A stretch of DNA of 36,989 bases from Trinickia mobilis (GTDB lineage: Bacteria; Pseudomonadota; Gammaproteobacteria; Burkholderiales; Burkholderiaceae), in assembly GCF_017315705.1 (NCBI RefSeq), contig NZ_JAFLRF010000046.1, forward strand, positions 2,801 to 39,789. Direction: 5' to 3'. Shown piece after piece: positions 7,235-15,680 of this stretch (positions are counted from its first letter, which is position 1; every line of letters starts with the position of its first letter). The notes under the pieces were generated by a model. The model was not told where the DNA came from and ran no database searches. It was given only the letters and a program-made list of their open reading frames with translations. The position numbers were made by a program, and so were the translations under genes.

Positions 7235-8158
7235 TCATGCTCCGTTGCTTTGCTGAAAGTGCTTCTGTACAGAGAGGTCCGCAATCAGGCCGGGGCCGTG
7301 GGGTTCCCACGCAAGAACTCGCCGGGCATGCTGGCCGCTTACTGTCTGATCGAGCGCCAGTGCGCCAGCAAATGGCCCAAGCGATTTGCGAGCATCGTCG
7401 AGCGGCCAAAATTCGACGCGGTCGGCGCCGACCGAGGCCCGAATCGCTGCGCCTATTTCGGCAACGGCAACGGCATCTTCCGCGACCACGTTGAAGATCT
7501 GTCCCGCGACTCGACCGTCCCCACTTGCCGCCCGCTCCACCGCGCTCAGGTAGGCCGTGGCGAGATCATCGACGTGAACGGCAGGCCAGTGGTTGCGACC
7601 ATCGCCGACGACCCTCACACTGCCGGTCTGACGGGCCATGCCGGCAAGCATGCCGAAGACGCCGCCGCCGTAGCCGTGCACCATCGCCGGCCTGAGGATC
7701 ACTGCAGCAATCGAGCGGCGTGCTGCTAGCGCCAGCACCTGTTGCTCCACTGCGGGCCGCCAGGCGATGAGTGGTGTCGGGTTCAGCGTCGATGCTTCAG
7801 TCGCGGGCTCCCCCTCCGTATTGCCGTAGACCCAGGTGCCCGACGTATAGACAAACGCCGCGCCCGGATGCAAATGCGAAAGCATCGCTACAGCCGCGGC
7901 CTCATCAGCGGCAGCGGCGGAAGCATCGTTGGTCGACGCGGTGTGCACCACGCCATCAGCGGCACCGGCAGTCGCAGCGAAAGACTGTGGCTCGCGCAGG
8001 TCGCCGGAATGCAGTGTCACACCGAGACGTGCCAGCGCGCTGGCGGCCGCCGAGCTGTCCTCGCGCACCAGCGCCGTCACCTGATGGCCGAGGCTGATCG
8101 CCTTGCGCGCGACCGCTTGCCCGATGAAGCCAGTACCACCTGTAATGAACAGTTTCAA
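7235..8158 (-). CDS. NAD(P)-binding extended SDR (NAD-dependent epimerase/reductase family)
   Basis: The 307-residue protein begins at TTG 8158 (GGAG at 8168-8165, 6 nt spacing), giving KLFITGGTGFIG at once. That is the Rossmann TGxxGxxG nucleotide-binding loop at the very N-terminus, as the family requires. Further blocks are HSGDLRE, VHTASTN and FVYTSGTWVYGN (the strand before the active site), and VILRPAMVHGYGGG. The usual YxxxK dyad is not clear: after NPTPLIAWRP no Tyr-xxx-Lys is seen, so catalysis may be atypical. It probably acts as a cytoplasmic NAD(P)H-dependent reductase on an unknown carbonyl. It leads a two-gene operon with DoxX and is divergent from the TetR gene. Confidence 0.85.
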   Translation of the reverse strand: MKLFITGGTGFIGQAVARKAISLGHQVTALVREDSSAAASALARLGVTLHSGDLREPQSFAATAGAADGVVHTASTNDASAAAADEAAAVAMLSHLHPGAAFVYTSGTWVYGNTEGEPATEASTLNPTPLIAWRPAVEQQVLALAARRSIAAVILRPAMVHGYGGGVFGMLAGMARQTGSVRVVGDGRNHWPAVHVDDLATAYLSAVERAASGDGRVAGQIFNVVAEDAVAVAEIGAAIRASVGADRVEFWPLDDARKSLGPFAGALALDQTVSGQHARRVLAWEPHGPGLIADLSVQKHFQQSNGA

Positions 8159-8199
8159 AGCGTTCTCCAATGATTGACTGCGAAGTTGAATAGTCACAC

Positions 8200-8223
8200 A
8201 AACGAGACCCACCGGTCTCGTTT
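8200..8223. promoter_or_regulatory. Operator O1 for the divergent TetR regulator
   Basis: This is a perfect 10-bp inverted repeat, AAACGAGACC and GGTCTCGTTT, around the 4-bp spacer CACC. It is typical of TetR-family operators (GAC...GTC core). It lies 42 bp upstream of the SDR start and repeats as O2 exactly 34 bp away. Confidence 0.8.
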
Positions 8224-8233
8224 CGACAAATCT

Positions 8234-8257
8234 AAACGAGACTGACCAGTCTTGTCA
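8234..8257. promoter_or_regulatory. Operator O2 for the divergent TetR regulator
   Basis: The left arm AAACGAGACT matches O1 in nine of ten bases. The right arm AGTCTTGTCA is degenerate in its outer part. The spacer is GACC. It overlaps a TTGTCA (8252-8257) that can serve as the -35 of the tetR gene, so binding would also repress the regulator itself. Confidence 0.7.
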
Positions 8258-8280
8258 ACTACTCGACGATCTGTTATTTA
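8252..8280 (+). promoter_or_regulatory. Possible sigma70 promoter of the tetR-family gene
   Basis: TTGTCA (8252-8257), then 17 bp, then TATTTA (8275-8280). The -10 is weak. It ends 6 nt before ATG 8287, and no Shine-Dalgarno is visible, which would fit a leaderless transcript. Confidence 0.4.
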
Positions 8281-8286
8281 TCTGGC

Positions 8287-8892
8287 ATGAACACGTCCTC
8301 TCTCCCCGACCTGAGCCCGCTGCAGCACCGTAAGCGGTCCGCCATCCTCGACGGCGCGAAAACCGTTTTTTTAAGCCAGGGTTTCGGCCTGGCAACGATG
8401 GATGATGTCGCCGCGGCCGCTGGCGTCGGCAAACAGACGGTCTACCGCCACTTCAAGTCGAAGGAGGCGCTCTTCGTTGGCCTGGTGAGCGCGATGTGCG
8501 CTCAGGTGGGTGGACTTCTTGCCAGCGCTCAGGACGAGCAATCCGATGGATCACCCGAAGTCGAGTTGCGCGAGTTGGGATGGGTGTTGGCACAAATCCT
8601 TATCGCGCCGGATAATCTGCGGCTTTACCGGGCCATCGTTGCTGAGGCCGAGCGTCTTCCGGAACTCGGCCAGGTGTTTTACGAAAATGGTGCAAAGGGC
8701 GTGCGTGCCTTCGCCGCAAAAATTCTGCGAAGGCGATTTGACGAATCGACTGCTGCGTTGCGGGCAGCGACATTCGTTCAGTTGGTGCTAGGCGACGCGT
8801 ATCTGGAACTGTCAATTGGCTACACGGTGCCCGATGTTGAAGCGCGCTTTGCGCTGCAGATTGACGAGGCGGTGGCGGCTGCACTTCGCTAA
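8287..8892 (+). CDS. TetR/AcrR family transcriptional regulator
   Basis: The 201-residue protein has the N-terminal TetR helix-turn-helix (about residues 17-63): ILDGAKTVFLSQGFGLATMD, then DVAAAAGVGKQTVYRHFKSK and EALFVGL. The all-helical C-terminal ligand domain is of the AcrR type with a TetR_C-like ending. It would act as a dimeric repressor released by a small molecule. It is transcribed divergently from the SDR-DoxX operon, with two operators (O1, O2) in the 128-bp gap, so self- and operon repression is likely. No Shine-Dalgarno precedes ATG 8287. The inducer is unknown; the pair of targets suggests an electrophile, quinone or similar stress signal. Confidence 0.9.
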   Translation: MNTSSLPDLSPLQHRKRSAILDGAKTVFLSQGFGLATMDDVAAAAGVGKQTVYRHFKSKEALFVGLVSAMCAQVGGLLASAQDEQSDGSPEVELRELGWVLAQILIAPDNLRLYRAIVAEAERLPELGQVFYENGAKGVRAFAAKILRRRFDESTAALRAATFVQLVLGDAYLELSIGYTVPDVEARFALQIDEAVAAALR

Positions 8893-9049
8893 GGAGCCCT
8901 GCATAAGATGTCGAGCCACTACATGCGGCACGCAACAGCGTGTAGCGCGGGAAGCAAGACACCGCGCTTCCGATTCCGAACGCATTCGCGCACCGGTTTC
9001 CGTACGATCCAGGCGCGTTCAAAAATTGTGAGTGTCGTTTTGTGGCCGG

Positions 9050-9082
9050 GTGCCGCCGGACGCGTCGGGCGCGTGCCGACCC
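9050..9082. repeat. 33-bp dispersed direct repeat, copy B
   Basis: Identical over 33 bp to 3538-3570, 5.5 kb away in the same orientation, with unrelated flanks. Both copies sit in gene-free, relic-rich DNA. Confidence 0.8.
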
Positions 9083-9234
9083 TCAACGGACGGTGGACCA
9101 AGCGCCATCTGGTCGGCTGTTTCCAAGGTACAGCAGTCATTCACTTCGTCGAGTCGCTAGGCGGATCATCGGCCTTTGCGGTTGTTGGTCCAACGACCGA
9201 TCAATGGCCGCTATGAGCTGATCAGCTGACGTCG

Positions 9235-9267
9235 GGGCATCAACCAGTTCAGGGCATCAACCAGTTC
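9235..9267. repeat. Tandem duplication of a 17-bp unit
   Basis: GGGCATCAACCAGTTC occurs at 9235-9250 and again at 9252-9267, with a single A between. It is a simple slippage or duplication scar just before the PLP-gene tail. Confidence 0.85.
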
Positions 9268-9274
9268 GAACGGC

Positions 9275-9415
9275 AGCTTTGAGCACTCTGTTCCGTTCTC
9301 AACGTCGGCTCGCGTGCCTCACGCCATTCGATTGGCACTCGGCTCCGTCGACTTGGCCACGCTCAAGCGGTCGCTGGAAACAGTGGCCCGAGTCGTTGCC
9401 GACCAGACCTACTGA
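9275..9415 (+). pseudogene. C-terminal tail of a MocR-like PLP-dependent regulator/aminotransferase
   Basis: In the frame ending at TGA 9413-9415 the last residues are VPHAIRLALGSVDLATLKRS, followed by LETVARVVADQTY. MocR/GntR-type PLP proteins end with this pattern (AVRL-x-LG-x-x-x-L-x-x-L-x-x-AL). No more of the gene is present; the frame degenerates before about 9275. It is a relic too short to function. The identification rests on the terminal motif only. Confidence 0.5.
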
Positions 9416-9597
9416 CCGACAGTCGTGACGGCGCAGTCGGACTGGCAGGATTCACCGGCCGCTTGCCGATCGATGCCTTCGGCTTGATTGCAAAAGAGGG
9501 GGCGTAAGTACGGGCTTACGACCGTGCTGCCTATGCAACGTCCGCGGGATATTCCCGAGGACGTATTGAGTCCGATGCCCGAGGACCCGGGACGCAC

Positions 9598-9960
9598 CTA
9601 TTGACCGCCAAACGGTTTTTCGACCGTGAGCTTGTTGGTCACGGACGTGACGCCCGGAACGCCCTTAGCGATCTCGGCCACGTTGTCTATCTGCGACGCG
9701 TCGACGACCGTCCCATAGAGCGTCACGTCGCCGCTCTTCGCGACGACGCTGATATTTCCGGCACTGATCTCTTTGTGCTTCGCGATGGCGGCAAAGACCT
9801 TGCGGCGCAGCGCGCGATTGGCCGCGCGGTCCGATCTTGCCGACTTGACGGCGGACCCCGGCATCGCCGCGCCCTGTTCGCTCGGCTGCGACCAGGCGTG
9901 AAAGGATGCCAACGCGACCAATATGCCGCCGGCCATCCTGAGTGCGGTTCCTTTCTTCAT
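9598..9960 (-). CDS. Periplasmic BON-domain protein
   Basis: The 120-residue protein has an N-terminal signal peptide (about residues 1-24, ending HAWS). A linker precedes a single BON domain (about 50-115): LRRKVFAAIAKHKEISAGNI, then SGDVTLYGTVVDASQIDNVA and VPGVTSVTNKL. The alternating Gly-x-Val pattern is the BON signature. BON domains bind membranes or lipids and occur in OsmY-like stress proteins. ATG 9960 has GGAG 6-7 nt upstream. It lies 30 bp downstream of the porin gene on the same strand, so it is probably cotranscribed and may help the cell envelope cope with porin expression or osmotic stress. Confidence 0.85.
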   Translation of the reverse strand: MKKGTALRMAGGILVALASFHAWSQPSEQGAAMPGSAVKSARSDRAANRALRRKVFAAIAKHKEISAGNISVVAKSGDVTLYGTVVDASQIDNVAEIAKGVPGVTSVTNKLTVEKPFGGQ

Positions 9961-9990
9961 GGGATGCTCCAGCGCTTGAGTTTGAAGGGA

Positions 9991-11124
9991 TCAGAAGGCG
10001 TGACGGATGCCGATCATCGCCGCAGTGCTCGACGTGCCCTCCGGAACGGGCGCGCCGTAGATGATCGTCTGGCTCATATTGCCCCGGTTGTTGACGTACC
10101 CGACCTGTGCGTAGGCGCGGGTGGTCTTGGACAGGCTGTACTCGGCGCCCACGGCGAACAGATTCGATTGATTGGACGAAAAGTTCCGGTCCCTCAGGTA
10201 ATAGAAGCCCGACGTGACCTTGAAGAATGGGGTGAACTGGTAGCCGAGACCGGCAGAAATCATCTCGAAGCTGTTTTGACTGCTTTTCGCGGGGTTCTTG
10301 CCGATGCTGTATGAAGTCGAAACGGAAACATCGTAAAACGTGTATTGCGCGCCAACGTACCAGAACCGGTTGTTGTTCGAGCCTGTCGCCGGCGTAACGG
10401 CGCCGTTGGGCGCAAACGGGTTGGTGTCGTCGCCGTTGTAGTACACGGCTGCCAGGTTGAGGCCGTAGTTCGAATACTTGAGCACGGCCGACTCGCGCGT
10501 GCCGCCCTGGAACTGGCCGGCGACGCCGCCAGGTGCATATTCGAGCGCGAACGATACGCCATAGAACTTCGGCGATTGGTAGACGATCGCATTGTCGTCG
10601 TACAGCGCGCCGATCGAGCCGTTCGTGCTGGTGCCCGGCCAGCCCGCAGCCTGGTTCAGGCCAAGCCACGCGGTCAGGATGCTGCCGAAGTACTGTGCGT
10701 TCCGTACGTCGGTGTCGGCCATCGCATAGATCATCGGCACGATCTGCCGGCCCAGGTCGATGGAGCCGTACGGACTCGAAACGCCCACCGTCGTCTGCTG
10801 GTTGAACATCGCGACGGCGGTCGGCGTGTCGGCCAGTCCGACCTTCCCGGTAGGCGTGTTGAACGAGCCTTGCAGCTTGAAGTTGACCTTGTAGCCGCCC
10901 CCTATATCCTCGGTGCCCTTCAAGCCCCAGATGCTCGAATAGATGCCGCCGTCCTTAAGCTCGTAGACATGCCCCAGATTGACCTTAGACTGAAAGTTAC
11001 TCGCGTTCGCTCTCTGATACAAAAATCCGGTATCGAGTATGCCGTACAGCGTCACCGACGACTGCGCGTAAGCCGTGCCGGCAAACGCCACCAGCACCGC
11101 TGCCGCGGCGAGCTTGAATCTCAT
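9991..11124 (-). CDS. Gram-negative general porin (Burkholderiales type)
   Basis: The 377-residue protein has a signal peptide (MRFKLAAAAVLVAFAGTAYA, cut before QSS). The mature start SSVTLYGILDTGFLYQ is standard for trimeric 16-strand porins of beta-proteobacteria. Typical blocks are IYSSIWGLKGTEDIGGGYK, then LGRQIVPM (strand near the eyelet), and the terminal strand ending in GIRHAF with C-terminal Phe, needed for BAM-dependent insertion. ATG 11124 has GGAGGAG 6 nt upstream. It forms a passive outer-membrane channel for small hydrophilic solutes. Its place after an acyl-CoA ligase gene on the same strand, near a catabolic block, suggests uptake of that pathway's substrate. This is inference. 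Confidence 0.95.
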   Translation of the reverse strand: MRFKLAAAAVLVAFAGTAYAQSSVTLYGILDTGFLYQRANASNFQSKVNLGHVYELKDGGIYSSIWGLKGTEDIGGGYKVNFKLQGSFNTPTGKVGLADTPTAVAMFNQQTTVGVSSPYGSIDLGRQIVPMIYAMADTDVRNAQYFGSILTAWLGLNQAAGWPGTSTNGSIGALYDDNAIVYQSPKFYGVSFALEYAPGGVAGQFQGGTRESAVLKYSNYGLNLAAVYYNGDDTNPFAPNGAVTPATGSNNNRFWYVGAQYTFYDVSVSTSYSIGKNPAKSSQNSFEMISAGLGYQFTPFFKVTSGFYYLRDRNFSSNQSNLFAVGAEYSLSKTTRAYAQVGYVNNRGNMSQTIIYGAPVPEGTSSTAAMIGIRHAF

Positions 11125-11186
11125 GTTGTCTCCTCCGGTGTGTTAGGCCCCGGCGGCGTCCGGTCCGCCGGTCTATTGCGTGAAAC

Positions 11187-12854
11187 TCAGTCAATCCATT
11201 CGCGCAGTCGTTTTTTGTCGATCTTGCCGACGCTCGTTTTCGGAATCTCCTCGAGAAAGACGATGCGCGCCGCCTCCGGCACCGCATAGCGGCTGATGCG
11301 GTTGGCATCGGCGAGCGCGAGCAGATGCGCCCGTACCTCCTGCACCGTGACGGCATCGCCAGGCCGGTGGACGACGAGCGCCATCGGCCGCTCGCCCCAT
11401 TTCTCGTCCTTCACGCCGATCACGGCGCTCTCCTGAACGCCCGGAACCTCGTTGATCAGCGACTCGATCTCGATCGACGACACCCATTCCCCGCCTGTCT
11501 TGATGACGTCTTTGATGCGGTCGACGATTTGCACGTAGCCGTCGGGATGCATGACGGCCACGTCCTGCGTGTGCAGGTAGCCGCCCGCCCACAATTGCTC
11601 CGACGCGTCCGGCTTGCCGTGATAGCCGAGCGTGAGAAACGGCGCGCGCAGCAAGATCTCTCCTTGGGCCTTGCCGTCGCGCGGAACGTCGCGCATGTCG
11701 CCGTCGACGACGCGCAACTCGACGAGCGGCACGGGGCGCCCGGCCATGCAGCGTTTGCGCACGGTCTCGTCCATGTCGATCGGCGCCGCACCCGGCGGGA
11801 TTTGGGCAAGCGCGACGACAGGCCCGGTTTCCGACATGCCGTAGCCCGCGAACACGTCGATGCCCTGCGCAAGCGCCGCGCGGCACAGCACGGAGGACAG
11901 CGCAGAACCGCCGATGATCATCTTCCAGCCCGACAAGTCCTGGCTGTCGCGCCGCGCGCCGTCGACGAGCATCTGCAGGATCGTCGGTACGCAATGCGAG
12001 AACGTGACGCTTTCGGCGCGCTTCAGACGCAGGAGCACGTCGGGCAAATAGCGGCCCGGCAACACGATCTTCAGTCCGAGCATCACGGCGATGTAGGGCA
12101 TACCCCAGGCGAGCACATGAAACATCGGCGTGATCGGCATGTAGACATCCTCGCGATGCAGGCGCTGGCCGTCGCGCGGCGAGGCAAGTGTCGCGGCCGT
12201 CGCGAGCGTGTGCAGCACGATCTGACGGTGGCTGTAGCTCACGCCCTTCGGATCGCCAGTCGTGCCGGTCGTGTAGAACAACGCCGCGCGGGTGCGCTCG
12301 TCGACATCCTCGAACGCGAAATCGGGCGAGGCGGCTTCCATCAGGCGCTCGTATTCGCCCGCGATCGGCAGAGAAGACGCGAGCGGCATGGCGTAACCGT
12401 CGTCGGGGGCGACGATCACTGCAGGGCATTGCACGAGATCCTTGCGGAGGCGTTCTAGCAACGGCAGGAATTCGGCATGTACCACGAGTACTTCGGCACC
12501 CGAATCGTTGAGCGTATAGGCGATCTGCTGCGGCGAGATGCGCATGTTCACGGTGAACATCGTCGCGCCCATCATCGGAATCGCGAAATAACTCTCGAGG
12601 TAGCGGTGACTGTCCCAGTCCATGACCGCGACGGTGGTGCCCGACTTCACGCCCAGCGAGGACAGCATGCTGGCGAGCTGGCCGATGCGCCTGCGCAGGC
12701 AGGTGTAGTCGTAGCGCAGCTCGCCGCGGTAAGTAATCTCCTGGTCCGCGCTGACAGCCAGCGCATTCACCAGCAACTGCTTGACGAGCAGCGGGTACTC
12801 GTACGCCGACGGCGTGCGCGTCACGAGGTGTTGATGTACGGGGGTTGCTTGCAC
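11187..12854 (-). CDS. AMP-forming acyl-CoA synthetase
   Basis: The 555-residue cytoplasmic enzyme belongs to the ANL superfamily. The P-loop-like AMP-binding motif FYTTGTTGDPKGVSYSH is at about residues 193-209. The GYGMSETGP block (A5) and the hinge YVQIVDRIKDVIKTGGEWVS (A8) follow, and the C-terminal catalytic Lys motif is KTSVGKIDKKRL. It activates a carboxylic acid with ATP and CoA; the sequence suits medium- or long-chain fatty or aryl acids. I chose GTG at 12854 because AAGGA lies 9 nt upstream; the frame extends to 12923 but lacks a site there. It is 62 bp upstream of the porin gene and downstream of the LuxR-type regulator. Confidence 0.9.
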   Translation of the reverse strand: MQATPVHQHLVTRTPSAYEYPLLVKQLLVNALAVSADQEITYRGELRYDYTCLRRRIGQLASMLSSLGVKSGTTVAVMDWDSHRYLESYFAIPMMGATMFTVNMRISPQQIAYTLNDSGAEVLVVHAEFLPLLERLRKDLVQCPAVIVAPDDGYAMPLASSLPIAGEYERLMEAASPDFAFEDVDERTRAALFYTTGTTGDPKGVSYSHRQIVLHTLATAATLASPRDGQRLHREDVYMPITPMFHVLAWGMPYIAVMLGLKIVLPGRYLPDVLLRLKRAESVTFSHCVPTILQMLVDGARRDSQDLSGWKMIIGGSALSSVLCRAALAQGIDVFAGYGMSETGPVVALAQIPPGAAPIDMDETVRKRCMAGRPVPLVELRVVDGDMRDVPRDGKAQGEILLRAPFLTLGYHGKPDASEQLWAGGYLHTQDVAVMHPDGYVQIVDRIKDVIKTGGEWVSSIEIESLINEVPGVQESAVIGVKDEKWGERPMALVVHRPGDAVTVQEVRAHLLALADANRISRYAVPEAARIVFLEEIPKTSVGKIDKKRLREWID

Positions 12855-12939
12855 AGCGTGTGTTCCTTGCGAGGAAATCGTCGATGCGTGTTTGTGCCAC
12901 ACCACGCAATCAAGCATATCCAAGGGACACCGCCCGCTC

Positions 12940-12958
12940 CCCTCCCGTCGAGGGAGGG
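12940..12958. repeat. Hairpin between LuxR-type and acyl-CoA ligase genes
   Basis: CCCTCCC (12940-12946) and GGGAGGG (12952-12958) around GTCGA form a perfect 7-bp stem. No T-run follows on the minus strand, so it is not a classic intrinsic terminator. A similar C/G-rich hairpin lies at 15770-15785 on the other side of the regulator gene. Confidence 0.55.
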
Positions 12959-12989
12959 TGGGTTCAGGAGAACGCCGCTGGCTCCTCCG

Positions 12990-15680
12990 CTACGTGCTCT
13001 CGAGCAGGCCCAGCACCAGAGCCCTATGCACCACGTGCTTGCGCGAGCCGGCGTCGAGCTTGCCGAACAGGTTCTTCAGGTGCCACTTCACCGTCCCCTC
13101 GCCGATCGCCGCTGCGACAGCGATTTCCTTGTTGGAGAAATTGCGCGCGAGCAGTTCGAGGATCTCCCGTTCCTTCGGCGTCAGCACGACGCTCGGCACC
13201 GCGCGCGGCCCGCTCGTCGCGCGGTGCGCCGGCGCCGGCGCGACGGGCTGCACGGGCATGACGTAGGCCGGCTGTCCTGATTCGCCCATGTCCTTGGCCA
13301 CGCGCTCGATCCAGTCGGCCAGCGCCGGATGCGCGTCGATCAGCGTGCGCGCCAAGCCGCCCGCCTGCGCGAGATTCATCGCCTCCAGCAGCAACGGCCG
13401 CCCGCCGCCGCTCGTCTGCTCGAGCGCCAGGGCGCGCAGCGCCATGATCTCGACGCGATAGCGGCCGAGCCTCATCGCGTCGGCGAGCTCGCCAGCCTGG
13501 GCCAGTGCGTCGAGCGCCCGGCGCCAGTCTCGCGAGGCGATCGCCGCGCCGGCGTGCGACAGTGCGCCCAGCAGCGTCATCGAACGCCGCCAGAGCGGCC
13601 CGTGGCGCGCCGACTCGTGCCGGATCAGGTTGTCGAGCCGCTGCATCAGCCCGTCGCACGTTTCTCCCCGGTCGCGCCCGGCATGCAGGCGGATCTGCTC
13701 GGCGAGGCTGACGGCGCACAGGCGCGGCTGCCTGCGCGCGACGCCCATCGCGTATAGGGCCTCCAGCAAGTCCACCGCGCGATGCTCGCGCCCCTGCGCC
13801 GCGGCGATGTGCGCCGCGGTGCAGTAGGCGATCATCACCGTTTCCGGGGTGCCGCCGCGCTCCAGCACGTCGAGCCGGTGTGCCAGCAACGCCGCCGCAC
13901 GATCGATGCGGTCGGCCTCGTAGGCCTGCAACGCGCCCATCGCCGCGAACATGCAGGTAAGCGGATGGCGCTGCCCCAGGTCAGCCTCGGCGCTCGCGAG
14001 CGCGGGCGACAGCACTTCGTCCGCGAGATGCAACTGGCCTTCCCATAGATGGCTCAACGCCGCGATGTGGTCACCCCAGCGTGCCAGGTAGCCGATGCCT
14101 TTGCCGACCTCGCCGCGCGGCACGCGCTGAAGGTAACGCCGCGCGTGCGCCGGTTCGCCGAGCAGCATCGCCCGCGCCGCCAGCCGGTTCGCATGGGCCT
14201 GCGCGAGCCACGACGCGCTGTCGGGCGGCGCATCGGCCCACGGCTCGAAAATTTCGACGAAGCGGTCGATTTCGTCGGCGTAGTAGGCCGCCGCGCTCCG
14301 GATCAGCGCGCATTCATAGCGCAGCTCGCGATCCGTCTTCCGACCCGCCTCGATGCGCTCGACCTGCCGTTCGGCTTCCTCGTGACGCTCGCCCAGCGCA
14401 AGCGCCCACGCGGCGGCGAGCCGCAGCCGCGGCCGGCCCTCGAGTTCCACTTCGGGCAGCAAGTCGAGCCAGTCGAGCACGGCCTGAAGACGGCCCTGTT
14501 TCACGGCGTCGTGCAGGCAACGTTCGGCAAGCTCGTAAGCAGTTACGAGCTCGCCCGCAGCATGAGCGTGGCGCGCGGCCTCCTCGATCATGCCCTGCTC
14601 GGTCAGCCAGTCGGCCGCGCGGCCGTGCAGTTGCGTCAGCGCTTCGTCCGTGAACTGCCCCGCGCGCACCCTGAGCACTTCGCGCACCAGCGTATGCAAC
14701 CGGCACCAGGCATTGTCCTCGGACGTGACGAACACGGGCGTCTCGCGCGTGAGTTGCGCCAGCCGCCCCGGCGCATTCGCGTCGCCCGTCAGCGCGCGGC
14801 ACAGGTCCGGGTGCAGCATGTCGACGATGCTGATGCGCGTCAGAAACGCCTTGTCGTCGTCGGACAGCTTGGCGAGCAATGCGCCGACGAGATGATCGCG
14901 CAGCGCGCCCTTGTTCGACGCCATCGCCTCGACGACCTGCAGCGGGTCGGCCGCGCGCGCCATCGCGGCGATCGCGAGCTGCAGGCCGAGCGGCCAGCCG
15001 TCGGTGAGCTGGAACAGGCGCGCGCACGCGTCGGCATCGATGCGCGCCCCGAAGCGCTCGCCGATCAACTCGATGGTTTCATCGAGGCGAAAACCGAGCC
15101 GGTCCGGCCCCACCAGCACGCCCTGCCCGTAGGCCAGCAGATCGTCGACCGCGACATCGAGCCCGAGCCGCGCCGCCACCACCACGCGCAAATTCCGGGG
15201 CGCATTGCGCAAGACGTAGGCGAGCGCGTCCCGGCCCGCGTCGGGCAGCCGCTCGGCCTCGTCGACGATCAACAGCACGTCGCCCGGCAGTTGCGACGCT
15301 TCCGCGAGCCAAGCTGTCACGCCTTCCAGCTCGCCGAGCGACGCCATGCCGCCATCCATCAGCAGCCGCCCGAACGACGGCCGCGCGCAGCCCGACCGGA
15401 CGGCCTGCACGAGACCCAGCAGGAAGCGCTGCGCGTCGTCGCGCTCGTCCGACGAAAACCAGACGACCGCGACGCCGCGCGCCAGCTGCTCGCGGCGCCA
15501 CTGTGCGAGCAGCGACGTCTTGCCGTAGCCGGCCGGCGCCTGGATCACGACGACGGGGCAGTCGCGGACATACGGGTCCTCACTGGCGAGACGCGCGCGC
15601 ATCAGCAGATGCGGCTGCGTACGAGGCGCGGTGGTTTTCAGCAGGAATTCGGCTACGGCGCTATCGATCAGGGTGGTCAT
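12990..15680 (-). CDS. LuxR-family ATP-dependent regulator (MalT-like, LAL type)
   Basis: The 896-residue protein starts at ATG 15680; upstream codons in the frame look non-coding. The N-terminal NTPase has Walker A APAGYGKTSLLAQW (about residues 48-61) and Walker B VLLIVDEAE. The middle holds helical TPR-like repeats, and the C-terminus has a LuxR DNA-binding domain (LTPKEREILELLARNFSNKE, then VKWHLKNLFGKL). MalT-type regulators bind a small inducer and ATP, oligomerise and activate catabolic promoters. It faces the quinone oxidoreductase gene across a 284-bp divergent region and precedes the acyl-CoA ligase and porin genes, so both blocks are likely its targets. No Shine-Dalgarno stands out. 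Confidence 0.9.
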   Translation of the reverse strand: MTTLIDSAVAEFLLKTTAPRTQPHLLMRARLASEDPYVRDCPVVVIQAPAGYGKTSLLAQWRREQLARGVAVVWFSSDERDDAQRFLLGLVQAVRSGCARPSFGRLLMDGGMASLGELEGVTAWLAEASQLPGDVLLIVDEAERLPDAGRDALAYVLRNAPRNLRVVVAARLGLDVAVDDLLAYGQGVLVGPDRLGFRLDETIELIGERFGARIDADACARLFQLTDGWPLGLQLAIAAMARAADPLQVVEAMASNKGALRDHLVGALLAKLSDDDKAFLTRISIVDMLHPDLCRALTGDANAPGRLAQLTRETPVFVTSEDNAWCRLHTLVREVLRVRAGQFTDEALTQLHGRAADWLTEQGMIEEAARHAHAAGELVTAYELAERCLHDAVKQGRLQAVLDWLDLLPEVELEGRPRLRLAAAWALALGERHEEAERQVERIEAGRKTDRELRYECALIRSAAAYYADEIDRFVEIFEPWADAPPDSASWLAQAHANRLAARAMLLGEPAHARRYLQRVPRGEVGKGIGYLARWGDHIAALSHLWEGQLHLADEVLSPALASAEADLGQRHPLTCMFAAMGALQAYEADRIDRAAALLAHRLDVLERGGTPETVMIAYCTAAHIAAAQGREHRAVDLLEALYAMGVARRQPRLCAVSLAEQIRLHAGRDRGETCDGLMQRLDNLIRHESARHGPLWRRSMTLLGALSHAGAAIASRDWRRALDALAQAGELADAMRLGRYRVEIMALRALALEQTSGGGRPLLLEAMNLAQAGGLARTLIDAHPALADWIERVAKDMGESGQPAYVMPVQPVAPAPAHRATSGPRAVPSVVLTPKEREILELLARNFSNKEIAVAAAIGEGTVKWHLKNLFGKLDAGSRKHVVHRALVLGLLEST

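Larger units (their letters stand above)
8893..9597. other. 705-bp gene-free stretch with repeats and a gene tail
   Basis: No complete gene is seen. It contains copy B of the 33-bp repeat (9050-9082), a 17-bp tandem duplication (9235-9267) and the last codons of a MocR-type PLP protein gene (9275-9415). The remainder, to the BON gene stop, is featureless. Confidence 0.55.

Noticed and set aside
12940-12958. Hairpin as intrinsic terminator of the LuxR-type gene
   Set aside because: No T-run follows and C/G-rich hairpins of this sort recur at 15770-15785; it is listed as a repeat only.
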